DNA of 36,490 nt from an uncultured Lachnospiraceae bacterium (GCA_944381515.1 CALWLM010000048.1:1-36490), one strand, 5' to 3'; positions 8,603 to 15,944 are shown, counted from the stretch's first letter. Made by a program: numbers and translations. The notes: a model not told the origin generated them from the sequence alone.

Positions 8603-8692
8603 CTGCAGCTCCATTCCGGACTGCGTCTCTATCCTGGTCTGCATCTCCATTCCAGACTGCATCTCCATCCCAGGCTGCGTCTCTATCTTATC
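8603..8692 (-). repeat. Five tandem 18-bp units between trxA and the CoA-disulfide reductase gene
   Basis: Five consecutive units (8603-8620, 8621-8638, 8639-8656, 8657-8674, 8675-8692) based on CTGCATCTCCATTCCAGA on the plus strand. On the minus strand they read without stops as six-residue repeats of the type MEMQSG / IETQPG. The reading frame is that of trxA after its TGA stop and closes with a second TGA at 8588-8590. Confidence 0.9.
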
Positions 8693-8719
8693 CAGCGGCG
8701 CCTGCCCATATGCCCTGCT

Positions 8720-9025
8720 TCAAATCAAAGCGGCAATGGAAGCCTTGGGAATCACGCCCACCTGACGGTTCGTTTCCTTGCCATTCTTAATTACCACCAA
8801 TGTGGGAATACTCATCACTCCAAACTGAGCGGCCAGATCTCTCTGCTCATCCACATTAACCTTGCCCACCTTTACCTCGCTGTGTTCTCCGGCAAACTCA
8901 TCTACCACCGGGGAAAGCATCCGGCAGGGACCGCACCAGCTGGCCCAAAAATCCAGAAGCACCGGCCGATCGCTCTTCATAACCTCCAGATCAAAATTTT
9001 CCTTTGTAATCGTAAGCACTGACAT
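8720..9025 (-). CDS. trxA: Thioredoxin
   Basis: A 101-residue thioredoxin with the classical WCGPC active site (Cys31, Cys34), the preceding LLDFWASW strand and the cis-proline block MSIPTLVVIKNG. It acts as a cytosolic dithiol reductant. The length is about eight residues shorter than E. coli Trx1 because a TGA stop follows AALI, but the fold should be complete. AAAAAGGAG precedes the ATG. It is the first gene of a unit with the CoA-disulfide reductase, driven by a promoter with a Crp-like palindrome at about -41. This placing beside a Crp/Fnr regulator suggests redox or nutrient control. Confidence 0.97.
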   Translation of the reverse strand: MSVLTITKENFDLEVMKSDRPVLLDFWASWCGPCRMLSPVVDEFAGEHSEVKVGKVNVDEQRDLAAQFGVMSIPTLVVIKNGKETNRQVGVIPKASIAALI

Positions 9026-9081
9026 AATATTTTCTCCTTTTTATTTTTGGTTGATTTACGGTTTATTGATTCTGTAATATC

Positions 9082-9087
9082 AGTATA
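9082..9087 (-). promoter_or_regulatory. -10 element of the trxA promoter
   Basis: TATACT with a predicted start near 9075. The position expected for a -35 box holds AGAAAA, a poor match, which fits an activator-dependent promoter. Confidence 0.6.
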
Positions 9088-9108
9088 CCCGTCAGCGGAA
9101 GTCTTTTC

Positions 9109-9123
9109 TGTGACCGAATCACA
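9109..9123 (-). promoter_or_regulatory. Crp/Fnr-type operator before trxA
   Basis: Perfect palindrome TGTGA-TTCGG-TCACA. Its centre (9116) is about 41 bases upstream of the predicted trxA start, the standard class II activator position. It overlaps the stop codon of the Crp/Fnr gene, whose recognition helix keeps the residues that in E. coli CRP read TGTGA. E. coli sites have a six-base spacer and this one has five. Confidence 0.65.
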
Positions 9124-9793
9124 AAAAGCCTTTCAGCTTCGCCCGGTCCAGCACCGTTATTTTCCCGCGGGAGACCTTTACAATCCCTTCCTGGCTGAAA
9201 TATTTCAGCAGCCGTGAAACCACCTCTCTGGCGCTGCCCATATATCGGGCGATCTGATCGTGGGTGTAGGACATTTCCTCTGTTCCGGTCCGCGTCATTT
9301 CATCCCACAGAAAGGCCGCCAGTCTCTGATCCGCCCGCATAAACAAAATCTGCTGCAGGCTCCACATCACATCGGAAAAACGCTCCGTTGCCAGCCGATA
9401 GGTGAAAAGCTCTACATACACATTTTTCTCCTTCAGCCGTCTGAAAAATGCCAGCGGCAGCAGGATCACCTCCGTATCTCCCACAGCCTCTATCAACACA
9501 TCAAAGGCCACCTCCGATAAAACGCAGGAGGCTGACAGAACGCAGACGTCTCCCTTCCACAGCCGGTACAGCGTCACCTCTCGCCCATCCTCAGACAAAA
9601 TATAAGTGCGCAGCTGTCCCGACGTCACAAGCATCATACCCGCGCAGTCTTCCCCGGCCCTGTGGATCGATTCTCCCCGGCGAAAGCGGACTTCCACAGC
9701 ATTCTCCTCTACCTCTTTTTTCTCCTGCTCCGTCAGGTTTCCCCAAAACGAAAAGCCCGCCTCCAGTACAGCCAGTTTATCGTTATCCACCAT
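9119..9793 (-). CDS. Crp/Fnr family transcription regulator
   Basis: A 224-residue regulator. Residues 15-120 form a cyclic-nucleotide-binding-type beta-roll (RRGESIHRAGEDCAGMMLVTSGQL), residues 125-165 the dimer helix and residues 175-215 a winged helix. The recognition helix SAREVVSRLL has Arg189, Glu190 and Arg194 in the spacing of Arg180, Glu181 and Arg185 of E. coli CRP, which predicts a TGTGA-type half site. There is no N-terminal Fe-S cysteine cluster as in FNR; Cys50, Cys84 and Cys90 are scattered, and I cannot tell whether they sense anything. GGGAGG precedes the ATG. The gene directly precedes trxA, whose promoter carries the matching palindrome. Confidence 0.92.
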   Translation of the reverse strand: MVDNDKLAVLEAGFSFWGNLTEQEKKEVEENAVEVRFRRGESIHRAGEDCAGMMLVTSGQLRTYILSEDGREVTLYRLWKGDVCVLSASCVLSEVAFDVLIEAVGDTEVILLPLAFFRRLKEKNVYVELFTYRLATERFSDVMWSLQQILFMRADQRLAAFLWDEMTRTGTEEMSYTHDQIARYMGSAREVVSRLLKYFSQEGIVKVSRGKITVLDRAKLKGFL

Positions 9794-9833
9794 GGTGATT
9801 TCCTCCCGAACGATTTGTCTCTGCTCTTATCCC

Positions 9834-9862
9834 AGTATACCGCAGGCGGACAAAGATTTCCA
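9834..9862 (-). promoter_or_regulatory. Probable promoter of the Crp/Fnr gene
   Basis: TGGAAA, 17 bases, TATACT. The -35 box matches consensus at four of six positions. The predicted start near 9827 gives a leader of about 34 bases. Confidence 0.45.
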
Positions 9863-9906
9863 CTCCTCTCCCTGCTTGTATGAAGATATATCCCTGCTGC
9901 GCCACG

Positions 9907-9940
9907 CAAAAGGACGCCGGCCTGTATAAACCTGCGTCCT
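9907..9940 (-). terminator. Intrinsic terminator after the 144-residue protein gene
   Basis: Stem AGGACGC / GCGTCCT followed by TTTT on the minus strand, about 60 bases after the stop codon at 10000. Confidence 0.6.
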
Positions 9941-9941
9941 G

Positions 9942-9973
9942 TTTCCGTCTCTTTCCTGTCTGTTTCCTGTCTC
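9942..9973 (-). repeat. Short 11-bp tandem repeat
   Basis: Three near-identical units of the type TTTCCTGTCTS (9942-9951, 9952-9962, 9963-9973) lie between the stop at 10000 and the terminator. It is purine-rich in the minus-strand transcript. No function is evident. Confidence 0.7.
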
Positions 9974-9999
9974 TTTCTTCCTTTCCGCTTCTCCGGCGC

Positions 10000-10434
10000 C
10001 TATAAAAAGGATTTTATTTCCTTTGTCAGCTTTTCTTCCAGTTTGATCAGTTTTTTGGCGATATCCTTTGACACCTCGTCGGCCGCCTTATACTCATTGA
10101 GATATTTATTCAGAGATTTAATCCCCATGCCGCAGCCGTCCGTCATCAGATCCGCTATGGTCTGATCCGATTCATTTGCCGCCAGCTTCACATTGGTCTT
10201 GATCCAGGACATACCCTTTGCAATGGGATTGGGCTCCTTCCCCTCGTCCCGGTACCGGGCCAGCAGCCCCTGTATCTCCGTTCTCAGCTTCTCATGCTCC
10301 GCCCTGCAATCGGAGAGATACTTCTTTAATCTCTCGGAGCTTACATACTCCATCACTTCATCAATGGACGCCACACCCATTTTCACCCCTGCGTCGCACT
10401 CCCGCAGCAGTCGTACGGTATCCTGTTCTATCAT
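10000..10434 (-). CDS. Helical protein of unknown function, ferritin-like/DUF2383 type possible
   Basis: A 144-residue, almost entirely alpha-helical, charged protein (MIEQDTVRLLRECDAGVKMG at its start). No signal peptide or membrane segment is seen. The pattern of a starting Glu/Asp helix, two middle helices with HEKL and a last amphipathic helix resembles the four-helix DUF2383/ferritin-like family, but I cannot confirm metal ligands. Two adjacent ATG codons (10437 and 10434) are possible; I prefer the second because AGGTGG is then five bases away. The gene lies between the tRNA cluster and the Crp/Fnr gene, with its own terminator. Confidence 0.75.
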   Translation of the reverse strand: MIEQDTVRLLRECDAGVKMGVASIDEVMEYVSSERLKKYLSDCRAEHEKLRTEIQGLLARYRDEGKEPNPIAKGMSWIKTNVKLAANESDQTIADLMTDGCGMGIKSLNKYLNEYKAADEVSKDIAKKLIKLEEKLTKEIKSFL

Positions 10435-10495
10435 CATCGCCACCTGCCTTTCTGCTATAGAGTGTTCCCCAAAAAGGCGGCGGTCATGCAAAAAG

Positions 10496-10519
10496 CCGAT
10501 AAAGAAATCCGATAAAGAA
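10496..10519 (-). repeat. Direct repeat CCGATAAAGAA, two copies
   Basis: Two exact 11-bp copies at 10496-10506 and 10509-10519, period 13, lie about 60-85 bases upstream of the start of the 144-residue protein. This may be a regulator site or chance; no clear promoter was found in 10435-10617. Confidence 0.6.
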
Positions 10520-10617
10520 TGTCCATGAAGAAAATGAGGATTTGAACAGAAGCTTCGGCTAACAGGCAGAGAAGCAAAGTATTGTGATATAATTAACATT
10601 CCGAAGGAAAAGAAAAA

Positions 10618-10691
<74 letters not shown>

Positions 10692-10769
10692 AGGCGGCAA
10701 AGCTCTGTCAAGCTTTCCCTATAAAAAAGCAAGAGGAATACACGAACAACAATCAGAGCCTCTTGCTAA

Positions 10770-10843
10770 TCGGCGTGACAGGATTCGAACCTGCGACCTC
10801 TCGGTCCCTAACCGAACGCTCTACCAAGCTGAGCCACACGCCG
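10770..10843 (-). tRNA. tRNA-Pro(AGG)
   Basis: A 74-base cloverleaf: acceptor CGGCGTG/CACGCCG, anticodon stem TTCGG/CCGAG with loop TTAGGGA (anticodon AGG, reads CCU and, if A34 is edited to inosine, more CCN codons), TTCGAAT T-loop, discriminator A, no encoded CCA. Confidence 0.97.
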
Positions 10844-10904
10844 TTCATATGTACGGCAACCCTTTCCATTTGGCAGGAATTGCCCGCGGATATAAGTTAC
10901 AGAC

Positions 10905-10978
<74 letters not shown>

Positions 10979-10996
10979 ATATGGCTTATTGCCAAG

Positions 10997-11070
10997 TCGG
11001 CGTGACAGGATTCGAACCTGCGACCTCTCGGTCCCTAACCGAACGCTCTACCAAGCTGAGCCACACGCCG
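10997..11070 (-). tRNA. tRNA-Pro(AGG), second copy
   Basis: Identical over its 74 bases to the copy at 10770-10843. It is the first of the four tRNAs in the direction of transcription, beginning 55 bases after the rplT stop. Confidence 0.97.
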
Positions 11071-11078
11071 CTATCTCT

Positions 11079-11108
11079 CGTTCCGAAATGGAACTCCATT
11101 CCGGAACG
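11079..11108 (-). other. Stem-loop between rplT and the tRNA cluster
   Basis: A 13-bp stem (CGTTCCGGAATGG / CCATTTCGGAACG, one wobble) with an AGTT loop. There is no T tract on either strand, so it is not a standard intrinsic terminator. It more likely marks RNA processing or 3'-end protection in a transcript running from the ribosomal genes into the tRNAs. Confidence 0.65.
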
Positions 11109-11125
11109 AAACAAATCTTATTAAA

Positions 11126-11485
11126 TTAAGCTGCCAGCTTCTCCTTAGCAGTCTCAGCCAGCTTTGCGAAACCAGCCGCATCGTTCACAGCCATATCGGC
11201 CAGGATCTTGCGGTTCATCTCGATACCAGCCAGCTTCAGGCCGTACATAAAGCGGCTGTAGGACAGGCCGTTGATTCTGGCTGCCGCATTGATACGGGCA
11301 ATCCACAGCTGACGGAACTGTCTCTTTCTCTCCTTGCGGCCTGCATAGGAGCTGGTCAGAGCTCTCATAACAGACTGCTTTGCGATTCTATACTGCTTAG
11401 ATCTGGCTCCTCTGTAACCCTTGGCCAGCTTTAATACGCGATTATGCTTCTTCTTGGCGTTCATACCGCCCTTAACTCTTGCCAT
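11126..11485 (-). CDS. rplT: 50S ribosomal protein L20
   Basis: A 119-residue basic protein with the L20 opening [20 protein letters not shown] and the conserved RNA-binding core ([23 protein letters not shown]-like [17 protein letters not shown]). It binds 23S rRNA and is essential early in 50S assembly; in Firmicutes it also represses its own operon by binding the leader RNA. It is the last gene of infC-rpmI-rplT, 32 bases after rpmI. Confidence 0.99.
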   Translation of the reverse strand: MARVKGGMNAKKKHNRVLKLAKGYRGARSKQYRIAKQSVMRALTSSYAGRKERKRQFRQLWIARINAAARINGLSYSRFMYGLKLAGIEMNRKILADMAVNDAAGFAKLAETAKEKLAA

Positions 11486-11517
11486 CTTTCAGTCTTCCTC
11501 CTTCCAATACTACCAGA

Positions 11518-11712
11518 TTAATACGGTAAAATTCTCTTCATTACTTTTGCATTGGTAGCATCCGTAACGGTCGCTTTACGCAGGTTTCTCTTCCTCTTAG
11601 TAGACTTCTTGGTCAGGATATGACTCTTATAAGCTTTCATTCTCATGAGCTTGCCGGTACCGGTCTTTTTGAAACGCTTGGCAGCTGCTCTGCTGGTCTT
11701 CAATTTAGGCAT
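11518..11712 (-). CDS. rpmI: 50S ribosomal protein L35
   Basis: A 64-residue, strongly basic protein with the L35 pattern [20 protein letters not shown] and a final RILPY. It lies 20 bases after infC, preceded by AAGGAGGAAC, in the universally kept infC-rpmI-rplT order. Confidence 0.99.
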   Translation of the reverse strand: MPKLKTSRAAAKRFKKTGTGKLMRMKAYKSHILTKKSTKRKRNLRKATVTDATNAKVMKRILPY

Positions 11713-11732
11713 AACAATGTTCCTCCTTAAGT

Positions 11733-12242
11733 TTAATTCCGTTTCTCCGTCAAGAACATGACCAAACTTCTGCCTTCCACCTTTGCAGGCTTGTCGACAG
11801 TCGCTATGTCGGCCAGCTTCTCAGCGAAGTCATCCAATATGTGTTTGGAATTCGCCATATGGCTCATCTCTCTGCCGCGGAAACGCAAAGTAACTTTTAC
11901 TTTATCCCCTTTGGAAATGAACTTACGGGCAGCATTGACCTTCGTGTTCAAATCGTTGGTATCGATGTTGGGGGAGAGGCGTACTTCCTTCACTTCGATA
12001 ATTCTCTGCTTTTTCTTTGCCTCTTTTTCCTTCCGGGCAAGCTCATAACGGTATTTCCCGTAATCGATGATCTTGCAAACCGGAGGCTTCGCCGTCGGCG
12101 CGATTTTCACCAGATCAAGCTCGGCTTCCTGAGCCAGCTTCATCGCTTCTCTGGCAGACATAATGCCAAGCTGCTGGCCGTCTGCACCGATTACACGGAC
12201 TTCCTTGTCACGAATCTGTTCGTTAATCATTAACTCGCTAAT
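11733..12242 (-). CDS. infC: Translation initiation factor IF-3, probable AUU start
   Basis: IF-3, 169 residues if started at ATT. The N-domain has [16 protein letters not shown] and the [15 protein letters not shown] strand; the C-domain has [13 protein letters not shown] and [13 protein letters not shown]. It binds the 30S subunit and checks the start codon. An ATG at 12230 is possible, but its upstream spacing holds no good ribosome binding site. GGGGGTG at 12250-12256 is seven bases from ATT-AGC, the same two codons that begin infC in Bacillus subtilis as I recall it. AUU starts make infC sensitive to IF-3 itself, so autoregulation is likely. Confidence 0.97.
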   Translation of the reverse strand: MSELMINEQIRDKEVRVIGADGQQLGIMSAREAMKLAQEAELDLVKIAPTAKPPVCKIIDYGKYRYELARKEKEAKKKQRIIEVKEVRLSPNIDTNDLNTKVNAARKFISKGDKVKVTLRFRGREMSHMANSKHILDDFAEKLADIATVDKPAKVEGRSLVMFLTEKRN

Positions 12243-12389
12243 GGTCTTGCACCCCCATGGATAAATAAAAAAAATGGATAGTCAGACTATCCACCAATCC
12301 TACGGTACCTGGTACCTTCCTGAACGCTTAGTCACTTGCTCGTGCTAAGGTGAGAGTGGATACTCTACTTTGTTTTCGTACTCACGACA
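12243..12389 (-). ncRNA. L20-type leader RNA of infC-rpmI-rplT
   Basis: A leader of about 147 bases between the predicted start and infC. It contains the conserved-looking block CACTCTCACCTTAGCAC followed by a pairing GCAAGTGACTAAG, as in Firmicutes L20 leaders, and ends with an intrinsic terminator (12267-12293). The segment TATCCAC (12356-12362) can pair with GTGGATA in the 5' arm of the terminator, a candidate antiterminator. By analogy, L20 binding should favour termination. Confidence 0.8.
12267..12293 (-). terminator. Intrinsic terminator (attenuator) before infC
   Basis: Perfect 8-bp stem TGGATAGT / ACTATCCA, 3-base loop, then eight T on the minus strand. It lies downstream of the infC promoter and 24 bases before the ATT start, so it must be bypassed for expression. 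Confidence 0.9.
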
Positions 12390-12395
12390 TGAAAT

Positions 12396-12424
12396 AGAAT
12401 ACCACTCCCACCGATGTTTGTCAA
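12396..12424 (-). promoter_or_regulatory. Sigma-A promoter of infC operon
   Basis: TTGACA, 17 bases, TATTCT. It lies in the gap after the amidohydrolase stop, with a predicted start near 12389. Confidence 0.9.
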
Positions 12425-12466
12425 CGACTTTTTTTACTTTTTTGCATTTTTATAAACTGCGCCTTT

Positions 12467-14083
12467 TTATCTGCGGTAGACTTCAGCGCCGCCCAGATAA
12501 GTGGCCTCCACCGGTATCTCATGCAGCTTATCCGCCTCCGTCTCAAAGGGATTCTGACCCAGGATCACAAAATCCGCTGCCATTCCGGGAGAAATTTTCC
12601 CTTTAAAATTCTCCTCAAAGCTGGCTCTGGCCCCCGCCTGCGTATAGCTGTCCAGAGCCTCCTTGACCGTAAAGCACTGATCCGGCAGATACGGTCCCAG
12701 ATGATCCCGAAGCGTACTGCGGGTCACTGCGCACTGCATGCAGGCCAGAGCATCGGGCAGCTCCACCGGGCAGTCGGTGCCGTTGCTCACCGTCACTCCC
12801 TTATCCATCAGCGTCTTCCAGTTGTAGCTGGTGGAAGCCAATTCCTGTCCTACCCGTTCTTCCAGCATATGAATATCATAGTCCAGGAAAATACTCTGGG
12901 CATAAATGTGGAGCTTCAGCCGGCTGATCCGCTCCAGCTGATCCGGCCTGGTAATCTGACAATGTACGATTCCATGACGGTGATCCTCCCTGGGATTGGC
13001 CTGCAGCGCTCTCTCATAGGCGTTCAGCACCCGGTCCAGGCAGGCGTCCCCAATGGCGTGGACAGCCACCTGCATTCCCTGCTCATGAGCATAGCCGATC
13101 ATCTGATCCAGCGTCTCCTGGCTGAATACGGGGATGCCGCAGGTAGATGGATCGTCTGCATAGGGACGGCTCAGATAAGCGGTTCTGGCTCCTAACGCCC
13201 CGTCTCCCAGCATCTTGAGGGGGCCGATTTTGAACATCGGACTGCCTGTGCCCGTACGGTTGCCCGCCTCTACAAACTCCCTCAGGCTCTCAAGCGAGGT
13301 GAAATTGCTCTGCTCATAGACCCGTACCGTGAGCCTGCCCTCCTCCTCAAGCTCCCGATATGCCTCGTTTACCAGCGTCCAGGGCACCATCCGAAAGGCG
13401 CAGTAATCGTCAGTCTGGCTGCTGGTGACGCCATAAGAATTAAGCGCCCGGCAGGCCGCAAGAATCATGGACTTTAAGTCCTCCTTATCCGGCAGCGGCA
13501 TGGCGTCATAGACCAAATCCATGGCGTTATCGTAAAACCGGCCGTCCGGCTCGCCCTGCTCCATCCCGATCCGGCCGCCCTCCGGCTGCGGCGTATCCGC
13601 CGTAATGCCAAGCAGCTTAAGCGCCCGGCTGTTTACCACCAGACAGTGGCCGCAGGTTCTGACCGCGCAGACCGGCACATCACTGGCTACCCGGTCCAGG
13701 TCATAGCGGTTCGGCATCCGATGGACATCCGAAAAATAATCCTGGTTCCAGCCTCTGCCCTTCAGCCAGCCGTTTTCCCGCAGAGGATGCTCCTCCCGGA
13801 AGGTCCGCAGGCAGTCAAGAACCTCCTCCAGACTTCCGGTGCACTGGGCCAGAGGAGCCACGCTCAGGGCGTTGCCAAATCCCAGCAGATGCATATGGCT
13901 GTCGTTAAAGCCGCTGCAAACGAAGCGCCCCTTAAGATCCACCAGCCGGGTTCCCTGTTCTTTCAGCGCCAGCGCCTCTTCATTTCCTCCGACAAAGATA
14001 AATCTCCCGTCCTCCTCCGCAAAGGCCTGCGCCAGTGCAGGCTCCCCGGTGTAGACCGCGCCGTTATAATATATCGTTCTCAT
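12467..14083 (-). CDS. Amidohydrolase-3 family metal-dependent hydrolase (YtcJ-like)
   Basis: A 538-residue amidohydrolase-superfamily enzyme. The composite N-terminal domain (YYNGAVYTG) leads to the metal-binding DSHMHL (His63, His65). Further metal/active-site blocks are VHAIGD, HGIVHCQ and the catalytic Asp in VSNGTDCPVE; the protein ends in the AADFVILGQNPF fold return. The family hydrolyses amide or similar C-N bonds in small molecules, but the substrate of YtcJ-type members is mostly unknown. Its ATG overlaps the stop of the AGCS symporter by four bases (ATGA), so the two are translated together and share the lysine riboswitch. The likely substrate is therefore something brought in by that symporter or related to lysine (inference). 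Confidence 0.9.
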   Translation of the reverse strand: MRTIYYNGAVYTGEPALAQAFAEEDGRFIFVGGNEEALALKEQGTRLVDLKGRFVCSGFNDSHMHLLGFGNALSVAPLAQCTGSLEEVLDCLRTFREEHPLRENGWLKGRGWNQDYFSDVHRMPNRYDLDRVASDVPVCAVRTCGHCLVVNSRALKLLGITADTPQPEGGRIGMEQGEPDGRFYDNAMDLVYDAMPLPDKEDLKSMILAACRALNSYGVTSSQTDDYCAFRMVPWTLVNEAYRELEEEGRLTVRVYEQSNFTSLESLREFVEAGNRTGTGSPMFKIGPLKMLGDGALGARTAYLSRPYADDPSTCGIPVFSQETLDQMIGYAHEQGMQVAVHAIGDACLDRVLNAYERALQANPREDHRHGIVHCQITRPDQLERISRLKLHIYAQSIFLDYDIHMLEERVGQELASTSYNWKTLMDKGVTVSNGTDCPVELPDALACMQCAVTRSTLRDHLGPYLPDQCFTVKEALDSYTQAGARASFEENFKGKISPGMAADFVILGQNPFETEADKLHEIPVEATYLGGAEVYRR

Positions 14084-15579
14084 TTCTTTGCTCCTTCTTT
14101 TACCCCGTCCTCATAAAACAGCCGGGCATTCTTTTCGGTATGACCAATTCCCAGGTAACGGGCCTTGTAATCTTTCAGGAGTTTAAAATACTGGTTGGAC
14201 AGAAGCAGAATCACCGCCACATTGATAAAGGTTGGTATCGCGGAGGTAATATCCACCAAAGTCCAGATAAAGCCCTGGTTGTCCGTCTTGACCAGATAGA
14301 TGGTCCACAAAAGCCCCGGCAGGGCGCGAACTGCATAGAACACCTTCATCACCAGATTTTTGAGGGGGCCTTCCTTCTTATAAAGATGCTCCAGTATGGC
14401 CAGATAGTAGGTAAACCAGCCGCCGGAGGTCGTAACGGTGAAAATCACCATAATCACCGCCAGCAGAATACTTCCAATGGTGCCAAAGCTGCCGGCAAAA
14501 GCATCCAGAGCCAGGGTCCCGCCATCGGTTCCATTGGTCCATTCGCCGCTCAAGATCACCGACAGAGCCGTAATGGTGCAGACTACCATAGTGTCGAAGA
14601 ACACCTCAAAGGAACCCCACAGTCCCTGCTCCACCGGATGACGCGTGTTGGCCGAGGCATGAATCATCGGGGAAGTTCCCCAGCCGGCCTCATTGGAGTA
14701 AACCGACCGGGCCATGCCCACCCGGATCATCTCGCTGACCGCGCAGCCGGCAAAACCGCCGATAGCCGCAGTTCCGGTAAAAGCATTGGTAAAGATGGCG
14801 GCAAAGGCTCCCGGCACGACGGGCAGGTTTACCAAAATCATTCCAATTCCCATCAGAATATAGAGTACACTCATGCAAGGGACCAGCTTGCTGAACACAG
14901 AAGCGATCTTTTTGGTGCCGCCGCTGGTGATCATATAGGTCAGCACGCTCAAAAACACACCGACAATAATCACGCCTTCAATTTTCAGTCCGCCGATGTT
15001 CAGATCCGGCAGCTGAAACGCTCCGGAAACCACCTGGGCCGCCGTCAGATTGGACGAGGTCACAAAAAAGGTGGAAAAAATACCAATACCGAAGATAACC
15101 GCCGGCGCCAGCCACAGCCTGCCCCATTTTCTCTCCGTTCCCAGACCGCGCTCCATATAGTAAGTAGGGCCGCCATAATACTCGCCCTTTTCATTTTTTC
15201 TGCGGTAGTAGCAGCCCAGAGTCACCTCTACCTGCTTTAATATCATACCCAGGCAGGCGGTCAGCCACATCCACAGCACAGCGCCGGGACCGCCGGCAGC
15301 CACAGCCGTAGCCACGCCGGCAATATTTCCAAAGCCAACCGTCCCGCCGATGGCGGTAGAAATCGCCTCAAAAGCGCTGAGCATCCCCTTCTCGTCCTTT
15401 TTGGCCTCTGCGCTCTTCTCACCGAAGAGCTGCCCGCCGGTTCGGCGCATAATCCAGCCAAAATGCCGGAATTGAAAGAATCCCGATCTTATCGTAAAAT
15501 AAAGCCCCGTAACAATCATCAGGACAATCAGCGGAAGTCCCCACAGCACTCCGTCAAGCCAGTTCAAAAATTCTATCAT
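14080..15579 (-). CDS. AGCS-family sodium/amino acid symporter under a lysine riboswitch
   Basis: A 499-residue multi-pass membrane protein of the alanine/glycine:cation symporter family. Family blocks include AISTAIGGTVGFGNIAGVATAVAAGGPGA split over residues 80-110, the QVEVTLGCYYR region, GGPTYYMERG and the late NEAGWGTSPMIHA. It is expected to import a small amino acid with Na+. The ATG has AGGAGG six bases upstream; longer in-frame openings run back through the riboswitch and are not credible. Transcription starts near 15899 and passes a lysine riboswitch and terminator, so the gene should be switched off when lysine is plentiful. This suggests lysine or a lysine derivative as substrate, which is unusual for a family best known for alanine and glycine. 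Confidence 0.93.
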   Translation of the reverse strand: MIEFLNWLDGVLWGLPLIVLMIVTGLYFTIRSGFFQFRHFGWIMRRTGGQLFGEKSAEAKKDEKGMLSAFEAISTAIGGTVGFGNIAGVATAVAAGGPGAVLWMWLTACLGMILKQVEVTLGCYYRRKNEKGEYYGGPTYYMERGLGTERKWGRLWLAPAVIFGIGIFSTFFVTSSNLTAAQVVSGAFQLPDLNIGGLKIEGVIIVGVFLSVLTYMITSGGTKKIASVFSKLVPCMSVLYILMGIGMILVNLPVVPGAFAAIFTNAFTGTAAIGGFAGCAVSEMIRVGMARSVYSNEAGWGTSPMIHASANTRHPVEQGLWGSFEVFFDTMVVCTITALSVILSGEWTNGTDGGTLALDAFAGSFGTIGSILLAVIMVIFTVTTSGGWFTYYLAILEHLYKKEGPLKNLVMKVFYAVRALPGLLWTIYLVKTDNQGFIWTLVDITSAIPTFINVAVILLLSNQYFKLLKDYKARYLGIGHTEKNARLFYEDGVKEGAKK

Positions 15580-15656
15580 ACTTTTCCTCCTGTAAGACCG
15601 GCCCTGCCCCGGCGGACGGTCGCGTCTCCCGGAGGTTCTTTGGCGCGCTGGCCAGA

Positions 15657-15693
15657 TAAAAAGAAGCAGCGGTACATGGCATACCACTGCTTC
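15657..15693 (-). terminator. Expression-platform terminator of the lysine riboswitch
   Basis: Perfect 12-bp-class stem GAAGCAGTGGTA / TACCGCTGCTTC (one wobble) with loop TGCCATG, then TTTTT on the minus strand. It lies 23 bases downstream of the riboswitch aptamer. Confidence 0.93.
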
Positions 15694-15716
15694 ATCGTCT
15701 GCAAATCTCCGTGAAA

Positions 15717-15883
15717 CAATAGCTCCTCCACCATTCAGGTGAGAGTGTACAGCCTGTTCGACTGCACCCCAACTACAGCGTTCCGCGGAAAAAACACCGG
15801 TTTCGGCGAAGCTCCCTTTCAGCCGCCCCTCCCTGGCCTTCCGCAGCCTCCGGGCGTTTACTCTTGAGATTCGCACCTCTATT
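15717..15883 (-). ncRNA. Lysine riboswitch (L box)
   Basis: Conserved L-box segments appear in order on the minus strand: ATAGAGGTGCGAA, CAAGAGTAAACG, GAAAGGGAGC, TTCGCCGAAA, TTGGGGTGCAG, TGTACACTCTCACCT and the closing GGAGGAGCTATTG that pairs with the start. It is about 167 bases long and placed between a strong promoter and a terminator, the standard layout for lysine-induced termination. Confidence 0.95.
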
Positions 15884-15905
15884 GCCGTTTTTTATTGTTC
15901 ACTTT

Positions 15906-15934
15906 ATAATAGTAGCTTTCTGCAGGTCTGTCAA
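15906..15934 (-). promoter_or_regulatory. Sigma-A promoter of the riboswitch operon
   Basis: TTGACA, 17 bases, TATTAT; predicted start near 15899. The -35 box begins only 11 bases after the T tract of the adhE terminator. Confidence 0.92.
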
Positions 15935-15944
15935 CTGTTTTTTT

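Noticed and set aside
5754-8765. Long plus-strand open frames (5754-7514 and 7536-8765) opposite the aldo/keto reductase and CoA-disulfide reductase
   Set aside because: No motifs, no start signals, composition of reverse-complement coding DNA; the minus-strand genes explain all constraint.
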